The notes: generated from the letters alone by a model not told the origin. A stretch of DNA of 64,000 nt from Streptomyces sp. NBC_01431 (GCF_036231355.1 NZ_CP109496.1:1240001-1304000), one strand, 5' to 3'. Numbered from the stretch's first letter, positions 18,068 to 28,676 are shown. Made by a program: numbers and translations.

Positions 18068-18802
18068 ATGGCGACGGAGACCGAGGAACCGACCCTCACG
18101 GTCGACGAGCTGGCGGCGCGGGCCGGAGTCACCGTGCGGACGGTCCGCTTCTACAGCACGCGCGGCCTGCTGCCCCCACCCGTGATCGGGCCGCGCCGCG
18201 TCGGCCGCTACGGCCGGGCCCACCTGTCCCGGCTCGCGCTCATCGAGGAGCTTCAGCACCACGGGATGACGCTGGCGGCGATCGAGCGCTACCTTCAGCG
18301 GCTGCCCGCCGACCTGAGCGCGCACGACCTCGCCATCCACCGCGCCGTGGTGGCCTCCTGGGCACCGGATTCCGCCGACGACGCGACGCGCGCGGAGCTG
18401 GAGCGGCGCGCGGGCCGGGCACTGTCGGCCGACGACATCGACCGCCTCGCGGCGATGGACGTGCTGGAGCGCGTTCCCGGCTCGCCCGACGCCTTCCGGG
18501 TGGACCCGGGGCTCCTCGCCCTGGGCGTCCAGCTCCTGGACGTACCCATCGCGCACGAGACGATCCTGGCGGCGCGCACGGTGGTCCTCGAACACACCCG
18601 GGCGGCGGCGAAGGAGCTGACCCGGCTGTTCCAGGACGAGGTGTGGGGGCCCTACCGGGAGCGGGAGCGCGATCCGGAGGCGGTCGAGGCCATGAAGTCG
18701 CTCTCGGCCCACATGCAGCCGATGGTGGTGCAGGCGCTGGTGACCGCGTTCCAGCGCTCCCTCAAGGAGGAACTGCGCACCCGGTACGCCGACGAGTCCT
18801 GA
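18068..18802 (+). CDS. MerR family transcriptional regulator
   Basis: 244 residues from ATG 18068 (GAAGCGAGG upstream). The N-terminal winged helix-turn-helix (about 10-80) reads TVDELAARAGVTVRTVRFYS, GLLPPP and RYGRAHLSRLALIEELQHHG, the MerR pattern. The C-terminal part (about 110-244) is helical, lacks metal-binding cysteines and is longer than in metal sensors, so a small organic or acyl ligand is likelier. It converges on the beta-oxidation operon, which makes a link to fatty-acid catabolism possible but unproven. The dyad at 18000-18024 is its probable own operator. Confidence 0.88.
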   Translation: MATETEEPTLTVDELAARAGVTVRTVRFYSTRGLLPPPVIGPRRVGRYGRAHLSRLALIEELQHHGMTLAAIERYLQRLPADLSAHDLAIHRAVVASWAPDSADDATRAELERRAGRALSADDIDRLAAMDVLERVPGSPDAFRVDPGLLALGVQLLDVPIAHETILAARTVVLEHTRAAAKELTRLFQDEVWGPYRERERDPEAVEAMKSLSAHMQPMVVQALVTAFQRSLKEELRTRYADES

Positions 18803-18812
18803 CCCGGCCCGA

Positions 18813-18844
18813 GTGGGGCGGGGCGGCCAATGCCTCCGCCCCAC
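18813..18844. terminator. Terminator between MerR and fadB genes
   Basis: GTGGGGCGG (18813-18821) pairs with CCGCCCCAC (18836-18844), 9 bp with a 14-nt loop, between two convergent genes. Confidence 0.6.
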
Positions 18845-18868
18845 CCGCACCTCACGCGTCGCCGAACC

Positions 18869-21043
18869 TCACGCGTCCGTGAACTTCTCCCCCTTCCGCG
18901 CCTTCTCGACCAGCAGCGCCGGCGGCTGGAAGCGCTCGCCGTAGCGCTCCGCCAGTTCGCGGGCGCGGGCCACGAAGCCCGGCAGGCCGCCCTCGTAGCC
19001 GTTGATGTACTGGATGACGCCGCCGGTCCAGGCGGGGAAGCCGATGCCCATGATGGAGCCGATGTTGGCGTCGGCGACCGAGGTGAGGACGCCTTCCTCG
19101 AAGAGGCGAACGGTGTCCAGGGACTCCGAGAAGAGCATCCGCTCCTTCATGTCCTCGAACGGGATCTCGTACCCCGGCTTGCCGAAGTGCTCGCGCAGGC
19201 CCGGCCACAGCCGCCCCCGCTTGCCGTCCTCGCCGTACTCGTAGAACCCCGCGCCGCCGCTTCGGCCGGTGCGGCCGAACTCGTCCACCATCTTGTCGAT
19301 GACCGCGTCCGAGGGGTGGCCGGGCCAGACGCCGCCCGCTTCCTCGACGGCGCGCTTCGTCTCGTTGCGGATCTTGCGCGGCAGGGTCAGCGTCAGCTCG
19401 TCCATGAGGGACAGGACCTTGGCCGGGTAGCCGGCCTGGCCCGCGGCCTGCTCGATGGACGCGGGCTCGATGCCCTCGCCGACCATGGCGACGCCCTCGT
19501 TGATGAAGTGGCCGATGACCCGCGAGGTGAAGAAGCCCCGCGAGTCGTTCACGACGATCGGCGTCTTGTTGATCTGGCGCACCAGGTCGAAGGCGCGGGC
19601 CAGCGCCTCGTCGCCGGTGCGGCCACCCTTGATGATCTCGACCAGCGGCATCTTGTCCACGGGCGAGAAGAAGTGCAGGCCAATGAAGTCGGTCGGCCGC
19701 GAGACGCCCTCGGCGAGTGAAGTGATCGGCAGCGTCGAGGTGTTGGAGCACAGCAGCGCGTCGGGCTCGACGAGGTCCTGGATCTCCTGAAACACCTTGT
19801 GCTTGAGCGCGGTGTCCTCGAAGACCGCCTCGATGACGGCGTCGCAGCCCGCCACCGCCTGCGGGTCGGCGGCCGGCGTGATGCGGGCGAGCAGCTCGTC
19901 GCGCTTCGCCTGCGTCGTACGGCCACGGGAGAGCGCCTTGGCGAGGAGCTTCTCGGAGTACGCCTTGCCCTTCTGGGCGGCTTCGAGCGACACGTCCTTC
20001 AGGACGACCTCGATACCGGCCCGCGCGCAGGAGTACGCGATGCCCGCGCCCATCATCCCGGCGCCGAGGACCGCGACCTTGCGGACGGGGCGCGGCTCGA
20101 CCCCCCGCGGACGGCTGGCACCGGAGTTGACGGCCTGGAGGTCGAAGAAGAACGCCTGGATCATGTTCTTCGAGGTCTGCCCTGTGACCAGCTCGGTGAA
20201 GTAGCGGGCCTCGATGGTCAGCGCCGTCTCGAAGTCGACCTGGGAGCCCTCGACGGCGGCCGCCAGGATGTTGCGCGGTGCCGGGTAGGGCGCGCCCTGG
20301 AGCTGCTTCTTCAAGTTGGCGGGGAACGCAGGCAGGTTGGCGGCGAACCGGGGGTTCGAGGGCGTACCGCCGGGGATCTTGTAGCCCTTGACGTCCCAGG
20401 GCTGCTGAGATTCGGGGTGGGCGTCGATGAAGGCGCGCGCCTTGGCCAGCATCTCCTCGGGCGTGGCGGCGACCTCGTGGACGAGGCCGTTCTCCAGGGC
20501 GCGCCGCGGGGAGTACTGGGTGCCCTGGAGCAGCACCTTGAGCAGGGCGTCCGTGATGCCCATGAGGCGTACGGTGCGGGTGACTCCGCCACCGGCCGGG
20601 AGCAGGCCGAGCGTGACCTCGGGAAGGCCGATCTTGGAGCCGGGGGCGTCGAGGGCGACGCGGTGGTGCGAGGCGAGCGCGATCTCGTAACCGCCGCCCA
20701 GGGCCGCGCCGTTGATGGCGGCGACGACCGGCTTGCCCAGGGTCTCGATGCGGCGCAGCGAGTTCTTGATGGCGGTGCCGGTGTCGAAGGCCTGCTGGGC
20801 GAGCTCGGGGCCGACCTGGATCATGTCCTTGAGGTCGCCGCCCGCGAAGAAGGTCTTCTTGGCGGAGGTGTAGATGATGCCGCGGATGGAGTCCTTCTCG
20901 GCCACGGCGCGGTCCGCGATGGCGGCGATGGAGTCCTTGAAGGCCTGGTTCATGGTGTTGGCGGACTGATTGGGGTCGTCCAGTACGAGGGTGACGACGC
21001 CGGTCTCGTCCTGTTCCCAGCGGATGGTGGTGCTCTCGGTCAT
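18869..21043 (-). CDS. fadB: FadB-type enoyl-CoA hydratase / 3-hydroxyacyl-CoA dehydrogenase
   Basis: A 724-residue two-function beta-oxidation protein. The N-terminal crotonase domain (about 1-190) has the oxyanion segments KTFFAGGDLKDM and NGAALGGGYEIAL and a second catalytic Glu in LPEVTLGLLPAGGG. The NAD domain (about 326-510) opens VAVLGAGMMGAGIA, and the dehydrogenase His lies in GLHFFSPVDKM. The C-terminal helical domain has FPAWTGGVIQYI. It hydrates enoyl-CoA and oxidises the product to 3-ketoacyl-CoA, feeding the thiolase encoded 39 bp upstream. It is the last gene of the minus-strand beta-oxidation operon. Confidence 0.94.
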   Translation of the reverse strand: MTESTTIRWEQDETGVVTLVLDDPNQSANTMNQAFKDSIAAIADRAVAEKDSIRGIIYTSAKKTFFAGGDLKDMIQVGPELAQQAFDTGTAIKNSLRRIETLGKPVVAAINGAALGGGYEIALASHHRVALDAPGSKIGLPEVTLGLLPAGGGVTRTVRLMGITDALLKVLLQGTQYSPRRALENGLVHEVAATPEEMLAKARAFIDAHPESQQPWDVKGYKIPGGTPSNPRFAANLPAFPANLKKQLQGAPYPAPRNILAAAVEGSQVDFETALTIEARYFTELVTGQTSKNMIQAFFFDLQAVNSGASRPRGVEPRPVRKVAVLGAGMMGAGIAYSCARAGIEVVLKDVSLEAAQKGKAYSEKLLAKALSRGRTTQAKRDELLARITPAADPQAVAGCDAVIEAVFEDTALKHKVFQEIQDLVEPDALLCSNTSTLPITSLAEGVSRPTDFIGLHFFSPVDKMPLVEIIKGGRTGDEALARAFDLVRQINKTPIVVNDSRGFFTSRVIGHFINEGVAMVGEGIEPASIEQAAGQAGYPAKVLSLMDELTLTLPRKIRNETKRAVEEAGGVWPGHPSDAVIDKMVDEFGRTGRSGGAGFYEYGEDGKRGRLWPGLREHFGKPGYEIPFEDMKERMLFSESLDTVRLFEEGVLTSVADANIGSIMGIGFPAWTGGVIQYINGYEGGLPGFVARARELAERYGERFQPPALLVEKARKGEKFTDA

Positions 21044-21082
21044 GGCTCGGATTCTCCGTATGAGGGTGGCCGGGAAGGACGG

Positions 21083-22297
<1,215 letters not shown>

Positions 22298-22335
22298 CGT
22301 CAGCAGCCTTTCCAATGAGGGTGGTTCGTGAGGTC

Positions 22336-23478
22336 TCAGCCGAGCAGGGAACGGCCGATGATCTCCTTCATGATCTCGGTCGTGCCGCCGTAGATCGTCT
22401 GGATCCGGCCGTCCGTGAAGGCCCTGGCGACCCGGTACTCGTTCATGTAGCCGTATCCGCCGTGCAGTTGGAGGCAGCGGTCGGCGACGCGCTTTTGCAG
22501 TTCGGTGGCCCACCACTTGGCCATCGAGGCGTGCACGGCGTCGAGCTCGCCGTTGGAGTGGTCCACGATGCAGCGGTCGAGGAAGGCGCGGGTGACGGCG
22601 CACTCGGTGGCCATCTCGGCGATCTCGAACCGGATGTGCTGGAGCTTGGACAGCGGCCGCCCGAAGGCCTCGCGCTCCTTGACGTAACTCGTGGTGATCT
22701 CCAGGAGGTGTTCGGCGGCGGCGATCCCGGCGACCGCGATGCCCATCCGCTCCTGCGCGAGGTTGGTCATCAGGTGGATGAAGGCGCCGTTGAGCTCGCC
22801 GAGGAGATTGTCCTTCGGGACGCGTACGTCGTGGAAGAACAGCTCGGCCGTGTCCTGCGACTTCTGGCCGATCTTGTCGAGGTTGCGGCCGCGCTCGAAG
22901 CCGTCGGCGCCGCGCTCGACCACCAGGAGCGACAGGCCCTTCGAGCCGCCCTCGGGGGTGGTCTTGGCGACCACGACCACGAGGTCGGCGAGGATGCCGT
23001 TGGAGATGAACGTCTTGGACCCGTTCAGGAGCCAGTGGTCGCCCCTGTCCTCGGCGGTGGTGCGGATGCCCTGGAGGTCGGAGCCCGCGCCGGGTTCCGT
23101 CATGGCGATCGCGGTGATCAGCGATCCGTCGCAGAAGCCGGGCAGCCAGCGGCGCTTCTGCTCCTCGGTGGCGAGCCCGGTCAGATAGGGGCCGATGATG
23201 TCGTTGTGCAGACCGAGCGCGAGCCCGGGGGCCCCGGCCCGGGTGAACTCCTCCGCGAGCACCGCGCTGTAGCGGAAGTCGGCCTGGCCGCCGCCCCCGT
23301 ACTCCTCGGGCACGGCGAGCCCGAGCAGCCCCTGCCGCCCGGCCGCGAGCCAGGCCTCGCGCGAGACGATGCCGTCCTTCTCCCACTGCTCGTAGTGCGG
23401 CAGCACCTCCTTGGCGAGGAAGGTGCGGACGGTCTCGCGGAACGCCTCGTGCTCGGCGGTGAAGATCTGCCGTTTCAA
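22336..23478 (-). CDS. Acyl-CoA dehydrogenase, LCAD-type
   Basis: 380 residues from TTG 23478, with AGGAGG 6 bp upstream; the stop of the CaiB gene lies one base before this start. FAD- and substrate-binding segments are typical: [18 protein letters not shown] (about 125-142), [22 protein letters not shown]. Near the C-terminus it has [12 protein letters not shown], so the Glu that serves as base in short-chain enzymes (YEGT) is Gly. Long-chain and isovaleryl-CoA enzymes share this and place the base on another helix, so the protein should be active on long or branched acyl-CoAs. It makes the enoyl-CoA for FadB. Confidence 0.93.
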   Translation of the reverse strand: MKRQIFTAEHEAFRETVRTFLAKEVLPHYEQWEKDGIVSREAWLAAGRQGLLGLAVPEEYGGGGQADFRYSAVLAEEFTRAGAPGLALGLHNDIIGPYLTGLATEEQKRRWLPGFCDGSLITAIAMTEPGAGSDLQGIRTTAEDRGDHWLLNGSKTFISNGILADLVVVVAKTTPEGGSKGLSLLVVERGADGFERGRNLDKIGQKSQDTAELFFHDVRVPKDNLLGELNGAFIHLMTNLAQERMGIAVAGIAAAEHLLEITTSYVKEREAFGRPLSKLQHIRFEIAEMATECAVTRAFLDRCIVDHSNGELDAVHASMAKWWATELQKRVADRCLQLHGGYGYMNEYRVARAFTDGRIQTIYGGTTEIMKEIIGRSLLG

Positions 23479-23479
23479 C

Positions 23480-24625
23480 TCAAGCCTCCTGTACGGGAGT
23501 TGCCGGATGGTCGGCCAGGGCCGGTACGTCCCAGTCGCGGGCCACCTCCGCCGTGTGGGCGCCCGGCATCGCGGGGGGACGGTGGACGGAGCCGGGCGTG
23601 GCGGAGAAGCGGGGCGCGGGTGCGGGCTGGGTGATGCCGCCGTGGTCGGTGAAGGTGCCCCGGGCCGCCAGGTGCGGGTGGTGGGGCGCTTCGGCCAGGG
23701 ACAGCACGGGCGCGACACAGGCGTCCGACCCCTCGAACACCGCCGTCCACTCGGCGCGGGTGCGGGTACGGAACCGTTCGGCGATGGCGGTACGCAGTTC
23801 GGCCCAGCGCGCGATGTCCTTGCGGGCCGGGGCGGCGTCCTCGATGCCGAGGAGTCGGATGAACTCGTCGTAGAACTGCTGCTCCAGGGAGCCGACCGCC
23901 ATGTACTGGCCGTCGGAGGTCTCGTACGTGCCGTAGAAGGGACAGCCCCCGTCGAGGAGGTTGGCGCCGCGCCGGTCCTGCCAGCCCCCGGCCGCGAGCA
24001 TGCCGTGGATCATCGTGGCGAGGTGGGCGCTCCCGTCGACGATCGCGGCATCCACGACCTGCCCCGCTCCGCCGCCACGCGCGTGCTGGAGGGCGGCGAG
24101 CACGCCGATGACGAGGTAGAGCGAGCCGCCCGCGTAGTCGCCGACGAGGTTGGCGGGGACGGTGGGGCCTTCGTCGGGCTTGCCGATCATGTTGAGGGTG
24201 CCGGTGATGGCGATGTACGCGATGTCGTGCCCGGCCCGCTGGGCCAGCGGGCCCTGCTGGCCCCAGCCGGTCATCCGCCCGTAGACGAGCCGCGGGTTGC
24301 GGGCGAGGCAGTCCGTGGGACCGACGCCGAGGCGTTCGGCGACGCCGGGCCGGTAGCCCTCGATGAGGACGTCCGCTCGCTGGACCAGGTCCAGGACGCG
24401 GGCCGGACCGCCGTCCGCCTTCAGGTCGATGATCACGGAGCGCTTGTTGCGGTTGGTGAGGTCGTACGCCGGATCGATGGCGAGCCCGGCGCCGCCGGGG
24501 CGGTCCACGCGCACCACGTCGGCGCCGAGGTCGGCGAGGAGCATGGCGGCGAACGGGCCCGGCCCGATGCCCGCCAGTTCGACCACGCGCACCCCGGCCA
24601 GCGGGCCGGTTCCTGTCGCTGTCAT
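23480..24625 (-). CDS. Alpha-methylacyl-CoA racemase (CaiB/BaiF family)
   Basis: 381 residues from ATG 24625 (GGGG upstream). Family III CoA-transferase fold: LAGVRVVELAGIGPGPFAAM at the start, VDRPGG, NKRSVIIDLK, then GHD and GDYAGGS. The catalytic pair of mycobacterial racemase is His126/Asp156; here His133 (AGHD) and Asp163 (GDYAG) have the same 30-residue spacing, which favours a racemase over a CoA-transferase. It would convert (2R)-methylacyl-CoA to the (2S) form that acyl-CoA dehydrogenase accepts, as needed for branched fatty acids or sterol side chains. First gene of the operon with acyl-CoA dehydrogenase, thiolase and fadB. Confidence 0.88.
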   Translation of the reverse strand: MTATGTGPLAGVRVVELAGIGPGPFAAMLLADLGADVVRVDRPGGAGLAIDPAYDLTNRNKRSVIIDLKADGGPARVLDLVQRADVLIEGYRPGVAERLGVGPTDCLARNPRLVYGRMTGWGQQGPLAQRAGHDIAYIAITGTLNMIGKPDEGPTVPANLVGDYAGGSLYLVIGVLAALQHARGGGAGQVVDAAIVDGSAHLATMIHGMLAAGGWQDRRGANLLDGGCPFYGTYETSDGQYMAVGSLEQQFYDEFIRLLGIEDAAPARKDIARWAELRTAIAERFRTRTRAEWTAVFEGSDACVAPVLSLAEAPHHPHLAARGTFTDHGGITQPAPAPRFSATPGSVHRPPAMPGAHTAEVARDWDVPALADHPATPVQEA

Positions 24626-24649
24626 CAAGCCCCCAGCACTGTGACACAA

Positions 24650-24716
24650 CTGATGTAACATCAGTGATGCTAAGAACACGTTCCACTCCGCACAAGCCCC
24701 AACGAGCAAGCGCTTA
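24650..24716. promoter_or_regulatory. Three dyads upstream of the beta-oxidation operon
   Basis: Within 67 bp of the divergent promoter region lie three separate palindromes. CTGATGT-A-ACATCAG (24650-24664) is perfect. GAAC-AC-GTTC (24674-24683), with flanks AAG...CCA, matches the published KstR consensus TNNAACNNGTTNNA except at the first base. AAGCGCTT (24708-24715, in CAAGCGCTTA) resembles CAAG..CTTG-type TetR sites such as KstR2. They lie 25-92 bp from the racemase start. Confidence 0.55.
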
Positions 24717-24900
24717 GTGCGATGGAGCGCCATTCGGGTGCCGGTTGCCCCGATACGCCCGGCTCGACCACCCTCCTCCCCCGCCCTCGGCCGCGCCAGC
24801 GGCATGCCCCGGGCTGCCCCGACGGCCAACGCGCGCTAGCCTCGGCACCCGGCATCAGCCGACGTCAAACACCAGGCAGCAGAACTGCGGAGGCACACGG

Positions 24901-26082
24901 GTGGAACGGTCGAAGCGGGAATACGACATCGTGCTGTTCGGCGCGACGGGTTTCGTCGGGGCACTGACCGCCGAATACCTCGCGGCCCACGCGCCCGCCG
25001 ACTGCCGCTGGGCGATCGCCGGCCGCAGCCGCGCCAAGCTGGAACGGCTGCGCGAGCGGCTCACCGAGATCAACCCGGCGTGCGCCACGCTCCCCCTGGT
25101 CACCGCCGACTCGACCGACGCGGCCTCGTTGCGCGCGCTCGCCGGGTCGGCTCGGGTCGTCGCCAGCACGGTCGGCCCCTACATCTGGTACGGCGAGGGC
25201 CTGGTCGCGGCCTGCACCGAGGCCGGCACCGACTACCTCGACCTGACCGGCGAGCCGGAGTTCGTGGACACGATGTACGTGCGCCACGACGCGCGAGCCC
25301 GGGAGACCGGAGCCCGCCTGGTGCACTCCTGCGGTTTCGACTCGGCGCCGCACGACCTCGGGGTGCTCTTCACCGTGCAGCAGCTGCCGACGGGGGTGCC
25401 GCTGCGCATCGACGGCTTCGTACGGTCGAACGCGACGTTCTCCGGCGGTACGCTGGCCTCGGCGCTCACCGCGCTCGGCCGCGGCGTGCAGACAGCGCGG
25501 GCCGCCCGGGAGCGCAAGCTGCACGAGCCGCGCCTGGTGGGCCGACGGGCCCGCGCCCCGATCGGCGCGCCGCACTTCAGCAGGGAGACCGGTGCGTGGG
25601 CGCTGCCGCTTCCCACCATCGACCCGCAGGTGATCGCCCGTTCCGCGGCGGCCGACGAGCGGTACGGGCCCGACTTCCGCTACCGGCACTTCGCCGCGGT
25701 GAAGCACCTTCCGGTGGCCATCGGCGGGGTCGCCGCGGCGGGCGCCGTCGCCGCCGCCACTCAACTTCCGCCCGCCCGCGCGTGGTTGATGAGCCGCTAC
25801 GAGGCGGGACAGGGCCCGGATGAGGCGCGGCGGCAGCGCAGCTGGTTCACGGTCCGGTTCGTCGGCGAGGGCGGCGGGCGGCGGGTCTTCACGGAGGTGT
25901 CCGGGGGTGACCCCGGCTACGACGAGACGGCGAAGATCCTCGCCGAGGCCTCGCTCAGCCTGGCCTTCGACAAACTCCCCGAGCTGGCGGGGCAGTTGAC
26001 CCCGGCCATGGCCATGGGCGACACCCTGATCGAGCGGCTTCGGGCCGCCGGAATGCGCTTCCGGGTGGCCGACATCCGCTGA
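24901..26082 (+). CDS. Saccharopine-dehydrogenase-like (trans-acting enoyl reductase type)
   Basis: 393 residues from GTG 24901 (GGAGG 8 bp upstream). An N-terminal NAD(P)-binding fold (YDIVLFGATGFVGALTAEYL, about 8-27; TVGPYIWYGEGLVAACTEAG, about 91-110) and the long insertion typical of the mycobacterial trans-acting enoyl reductase group. CGFDSAPHDLGVLF is conserved in that group. One hydrophobic segment (about 272-290) may touch the membrane. Mycobacterial relatives reduce double bonds in polyketide lipids; the substrate here is unknown. It is divergent from the beta-oxidation operon and shares its regulatory region. Confidence 0.82.
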   Translation: MERSKREYDIVLFGATGFVGALTAEYLAAHAPADCRWAIAGRSRAKLERLRERLTEINPACATLPLVTADSTDAASLRALAGSARVVASTVGPYIWYGEGLVAACTEAGTDYLDLTGEPEFVDTMYVRHDARARETGARLVHSCGFDSAPHDLGVLFTVQQLPTGVPLRIDGFVRSNATFSGGTLASALTALGRGVQTARAARERKLHEPRLVGRRARAPIGAPHFSRETGAWALPLPTIDPQVIARSAAADERYGPDFRYRHFAAVKHLPVAIGGVAAAGAVAAATQLPPARAWLMSRYEAGQGPDEARRQRSWFTVRFVGEGGGRRVFTEVSGGDPGYDETAKILAEASLSLAFDKLPELAGQLTPAMAMGDTLIERLRAAGMRFRVADIR

Positions 26083-26128
26083 TCCGCGCCCTCGCGTTGA
26101 CGGTTCAGGTTCCCCAACTCCTCATGAA

Positions 26129-26830
26129 TCAGGGTGAGTTGGCCTCGATCTTCAGGGCGCGGCGGCACAGGGCGTCGGCGTGCCGGGTGGACTCGGGAAG
26201 GCGGTAGCGCCGGGCCAGAGCGAGGGTGTGCGCGCAGGCGTTGTCCAGGCTCACCCGGTGGCCGACCGAGACGAAGACGGGCTTGACGTCGTCCTGGGTG
26301 CGCAGGGCGCGGCCGACCTCGCTCCCGTCGTCGGCGAGCAGCGCGGCGCTGTCGCCGCGGCGGACCCCCGGCTGCTCGTAGTCGAAGGTGAACGGATTCT
26401 TGGCGACGCCAATGGTGGGCAGCCCCGTGAGCACGCCGAGATGGCTGGCGAGTCCGAAACGGCGCGGGTGCGCGAGCCCGTATCCGTCGCAAACGACCGT
26501 TCCGGGGCCGCGGTTGAGCCGATCGAGGACGGCGAGCACGGTGGGGATCTCGCGGAAGGCCAGCAGTCCGGGGACGTAGGGGAAGGCCACCCGGCCGACG
26601 GCGGTGGCCTCCTCGACCACCTCAAGGGTGGCCGCGTCCAGCACGACCGCGGCGGCGACCACCACGTCCCGCTCGTCGTCGTACGCCACGTCGACCCCGG
26701 TGACCAGCCCGACGCCGGGCGGCGGTCCGGGCTCGTCGAGCACGACGCGGCCGCGCAGGTCGTCCTGCACGGCGAGAGCGGCCTCCTCATCGGTCGGCCA
26801 GCCGTCCGGAATCCCCGTGATCATCTCCAT
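26129..26830 (-). CDS. nfi: Endonuclease V
   Basis: A 233-residue DNA repair enzyme that cuts the second bond 3' to deaminated bases such as hypoxanthine. The catalytic acids align with the Thermotoga enzyme: Asp47 (GVDVAYD), Glu94 (AFREIP) and Asp115 (VCDGYGLAHPRRFGLASH). YVPGLLAFRE is the wedge-bearing segment. Length is usual. It converges on the reductase gene and stands alone. Confidence 0.94.
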   Translation of the reverse strand: MEMITGIPDGWPTDEEAALAVQDDLRGRVVLDEPGPPPGVGLVTGVDVAYDDERDVVVAAAVVLDAATLEVVEEATAVGRVAFPYVPGLLAFREIPTVLAVLDRLNRGPGTVVCDGYGLAHPRRFGLASHLGVLTGLPTIGVAKNPFTFDYEQPGVRRGDSAALLADDGSEVGRALRTQDDVKPVFVSVGHRVSLDNACAHTLALARRYRLPESTRHADALCRRALKIEANSP

Positions 26831-27013
26831 GCCGCCACCCTAAGCGCTCCGCGGAAAGCACCATGGGCCGGATGTTGACCGGCCGTGGTCGCGCCGTTGG
26901 CCGCGCCCTTCAGAGCGCGCACCGCCCGAGGCCTCCCCGGGACCGAGTGGAGGGGCCCGGTGAAGCCGGTCCGGGCCGGGGGCTGCGGACGGGTCCCGAG
27001 TAGCCTTGTGATC

Positions 27014-27313
27014 ATGTTCGTACTGGAGTTGACCTACACCGCCCCTCTTGAGCGCGTCGACGAGCTGCTCGAACCCCATGTCGCCTGGCTCACCACGCAC
27101 TACGCGGCCGGCACCTTCATCGCCTCGGGGCGCAAGGAGCCCCGCGACGGCGGGATCATCCTCGCCGTCGGGGACGACCGTGCGGCGATCGAGCGGCTGA
27201 CGGCGACCGACCCCTTCGTCGTCAACGGCGCCTGCGCGTACCGGATCACGGAGTTTCTCGCCACCAAGGTGGCACCCGAACTCACCGCGTACCGGCAGGA
27301 GTTGCCCAGCTAG
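27014..27313 (+). CDS. YciI family protein
   Basis: 99 residues from ATG 27014, directly before the first strand FVLELTYT; the longer frame upstream is non-conserved. The dimeric ferredoxin-like fold is evident: LEPHVAWLTTHYAAGTFIASG, then GGIILAVGDDRAAIERLTATDPFV. The His in EPHVAWL and the Asp in DPF are positions conserved in YciI. Proteins of the family are small putative enzymes without an agreed reaction. Confidence 0.85.
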   Translation: MFVLELTYTAPLERVDELLEPHVAWLTTHYAAGTFIASGRKEPRDGGIILAVGDDRAAIERLTATDPFVVNGACAYRITEFLATKVAPELTAYRQELPS

Positions 27314-27343
27314 GCGCGTCGCGGGAAGCGCCGTTCGCCGCGG

Positions 27344-27365
27344 ACCGCGCCCTTCGGGGCGCGGT
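27344..27365. terminator. TTCG-tetraloop terminator
   Basis: A perfect 9-bp stem (ACCGCGCCC / GGGCGCGGT) closed by a TTCG loop, between the convergent YciI and BNR-repeat genes. Confidence 0.75.
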
Positions 27366-27380
27366 ACCGCACCGGATCCC

Positions 27381-28460
27381 CTACTCGGCCAGCCGGGCCA
27401 CCCGGCCCTGCTCGCCGGACGCCCAGCAGGCCCCCTCCGGGGTGCAGTCGACGGTGTCGTACGAGCCGGTGTCGACGGTCCGCCAGGTGCGGCCACCGTC
27501 GCGGGTCAGATCGGTGCCGGTCGGCCCGACGGCGAGCGCGGCCGACCGGGAGTGCGGCAGCCAGGCGACGCCTGAGCGGTAGGCGGCGACGGGCGTCGCG
27601 GCCTGCCGCCAGCCGCGTCCGCCGTCGCCGGTGACGGCCGCGGCCAGCGGTGAGCTCTGGCCCGCCCGGTAGTCGCCGCCGACGGCGAGCCCGTGCGTAC
27701 GGTCACGGAAGGCGAGCCCGAAGACCCCGCGCGCCGGGTCGCCGGCCGGGATGGTGGATTCGGCCGCCGTCCAGGTGAGCCCGCGGTCCGAGGAGTGCAG
27801 GACGCGACCGGTGGCGCCGCCGCCCGTCGCGAGCCAGACGTCGCGCGGCCCCGAGCTCACCAGGCACTGGCCGCTCGCGGCGAAGGCCGCCTCGCCGCTC
27901 TGGGCGGCCGGCATCCCGGTGTTCGGCAGGACCGTCCAGGACCGGCCGCCGTCCGTGGTGGACAGGACGCGGTACTTGCCGTCGACCGGATCGCTCACCG
28001 CCAGCCCGTACCGCGCGTCCAGGAACGTCATGCAGTCGTAGAACGCCTTCGGGTCGGTGTTGCGGAACGACTCGCTCCAGCTGGCCCCGCCGTCCTCGGT
28101 GCGGTAGACGCGGGACGCCTCGCCCTCGCCGATGGCCAGCACGACGGCGTGCCGCCCGTCGAAGGCCTCCACGTCCCGGAACTCCAGACCGGCCGCGCCG
28201 GGGGGCGACACGTTCTTCCAGTCGCGGCCGCCGTCGGAGGTCCGAAGGACCGTGCCCTTGGAACCCGCGACCCACGCGGTCGACCGGCTCACCGCGGCCA
28301 GCCCACGAAAGCGCGCGTCGGTCTTCGTGTCCTTCACGTCCCACTTCGGTGCGTCGTGTCCGTGCCCGTGCGCCTGGGCCGGCGCGGTCATCGCCGCCGC
28401 CAACGCCACCCCGCCCAGCCCCACCGACAGCATCCGTCTCGTCTTCCCCATGGCCCTCAT
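27381..28460 (-). CDS. Secreted BNR/Ycf48-like beta-propeller protein
   Basis: 359 residues from ATG 28460 (an in-frame ATG at 28451 is possible). A Sec signal spans about 4-30 (APAQA), followed by a His-rich HGHGHD. Six Asp-box-like motifs occur at regular spacing: TSDGGRDW, TEDGGASW, TTDGGRSW, SSDRGLTW, TGDGGRGW, TRDGGRTW. They mark the blades of a beta-propeller like Ycf48 or sialidases. No sialidase active-site Arg triad is evident, so a binding or assembly role is likelier than catalysis. Function unknown. Confidence 0.8.
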   Translation of the reverse strand: MRAMGKTRRMLSVGLGGVALAAAMTAPAQAHGHGHDAPKWDVKDTKTDARFRGLAAVSRSTAWVAGSKGTVLRTSDGGRDWKNVSPPGAAGLEFRDVEAFDGRHAVVLAIGEGEASRVYRTEDGGASWSESFRNTDPKAFYDCMTFLDARYGLAVSDPVDGKYRVLSTTDGGRSWTVLPNTGMPAAQSGEAAFAASGQCLVSSGPRDVWLATGGGATGRVLHSSDRGLTWTAAESTIPAGDPARGVFGLAFRDRTHGLAVGGDYRAGQSSPLAAAVTGDGGRGWRQAATPVAAYRSGVAWLPHSRSAALAVGPTGTDLTRDGGRTWRTVDTGSYDTVDCTPEGACWASGEQGRVARLAE

Positions 28461-28581
28461 GGCGTCGGAAGCTAGCCGAGCGGGCCGGACCCGTCCAGAG
28501 CGCGCCCGCGCGACCGGGCGCCGACGCGCAGCGGACTTCGGCCTTCCGCTACCGGCCGAAAGCGGTGGGGTGATAGAGCTA

Positions 28582-28599
28582 GTGACACAGGTCACGTGA
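28582..28599. promoter_or_regulatory. Overlapping dyads upstream of SsgA-like gene
   Basis: GTGAC-ACAG-GTCAC (28582-28595) and TCACGTGA (28592-28599) overlap, 80-95 bp before the SsgA-like start. They are probable regulator sites; the protein is unknown. Confidence 0.35.
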
Positions 28600-28676
28600 A
28601 CCGCCGGTGCACGGAATCATGAATTCAGCCGTCTTTCCGGGCGGCAGGAGAACCCCGAGGCTGAGGGAGCAGGGCT

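Noticed and set aside
22340..22500. Loss of the acyl-CoA dehydrogenase catalytic Glu (YGGT instead of YEGT)
   Set aside because: Long-chain and isovaleryl-type enzymes naturally have YGGT and carry the base elsewhere, so it is not evidence of inactivation.
22298..23386. Upstream extension of the thiolase frame
   Set aside because: It lies over the acyl-CoA dehydrogenase gene and has no conserved motif; TTG 22297 has a ribosome site.
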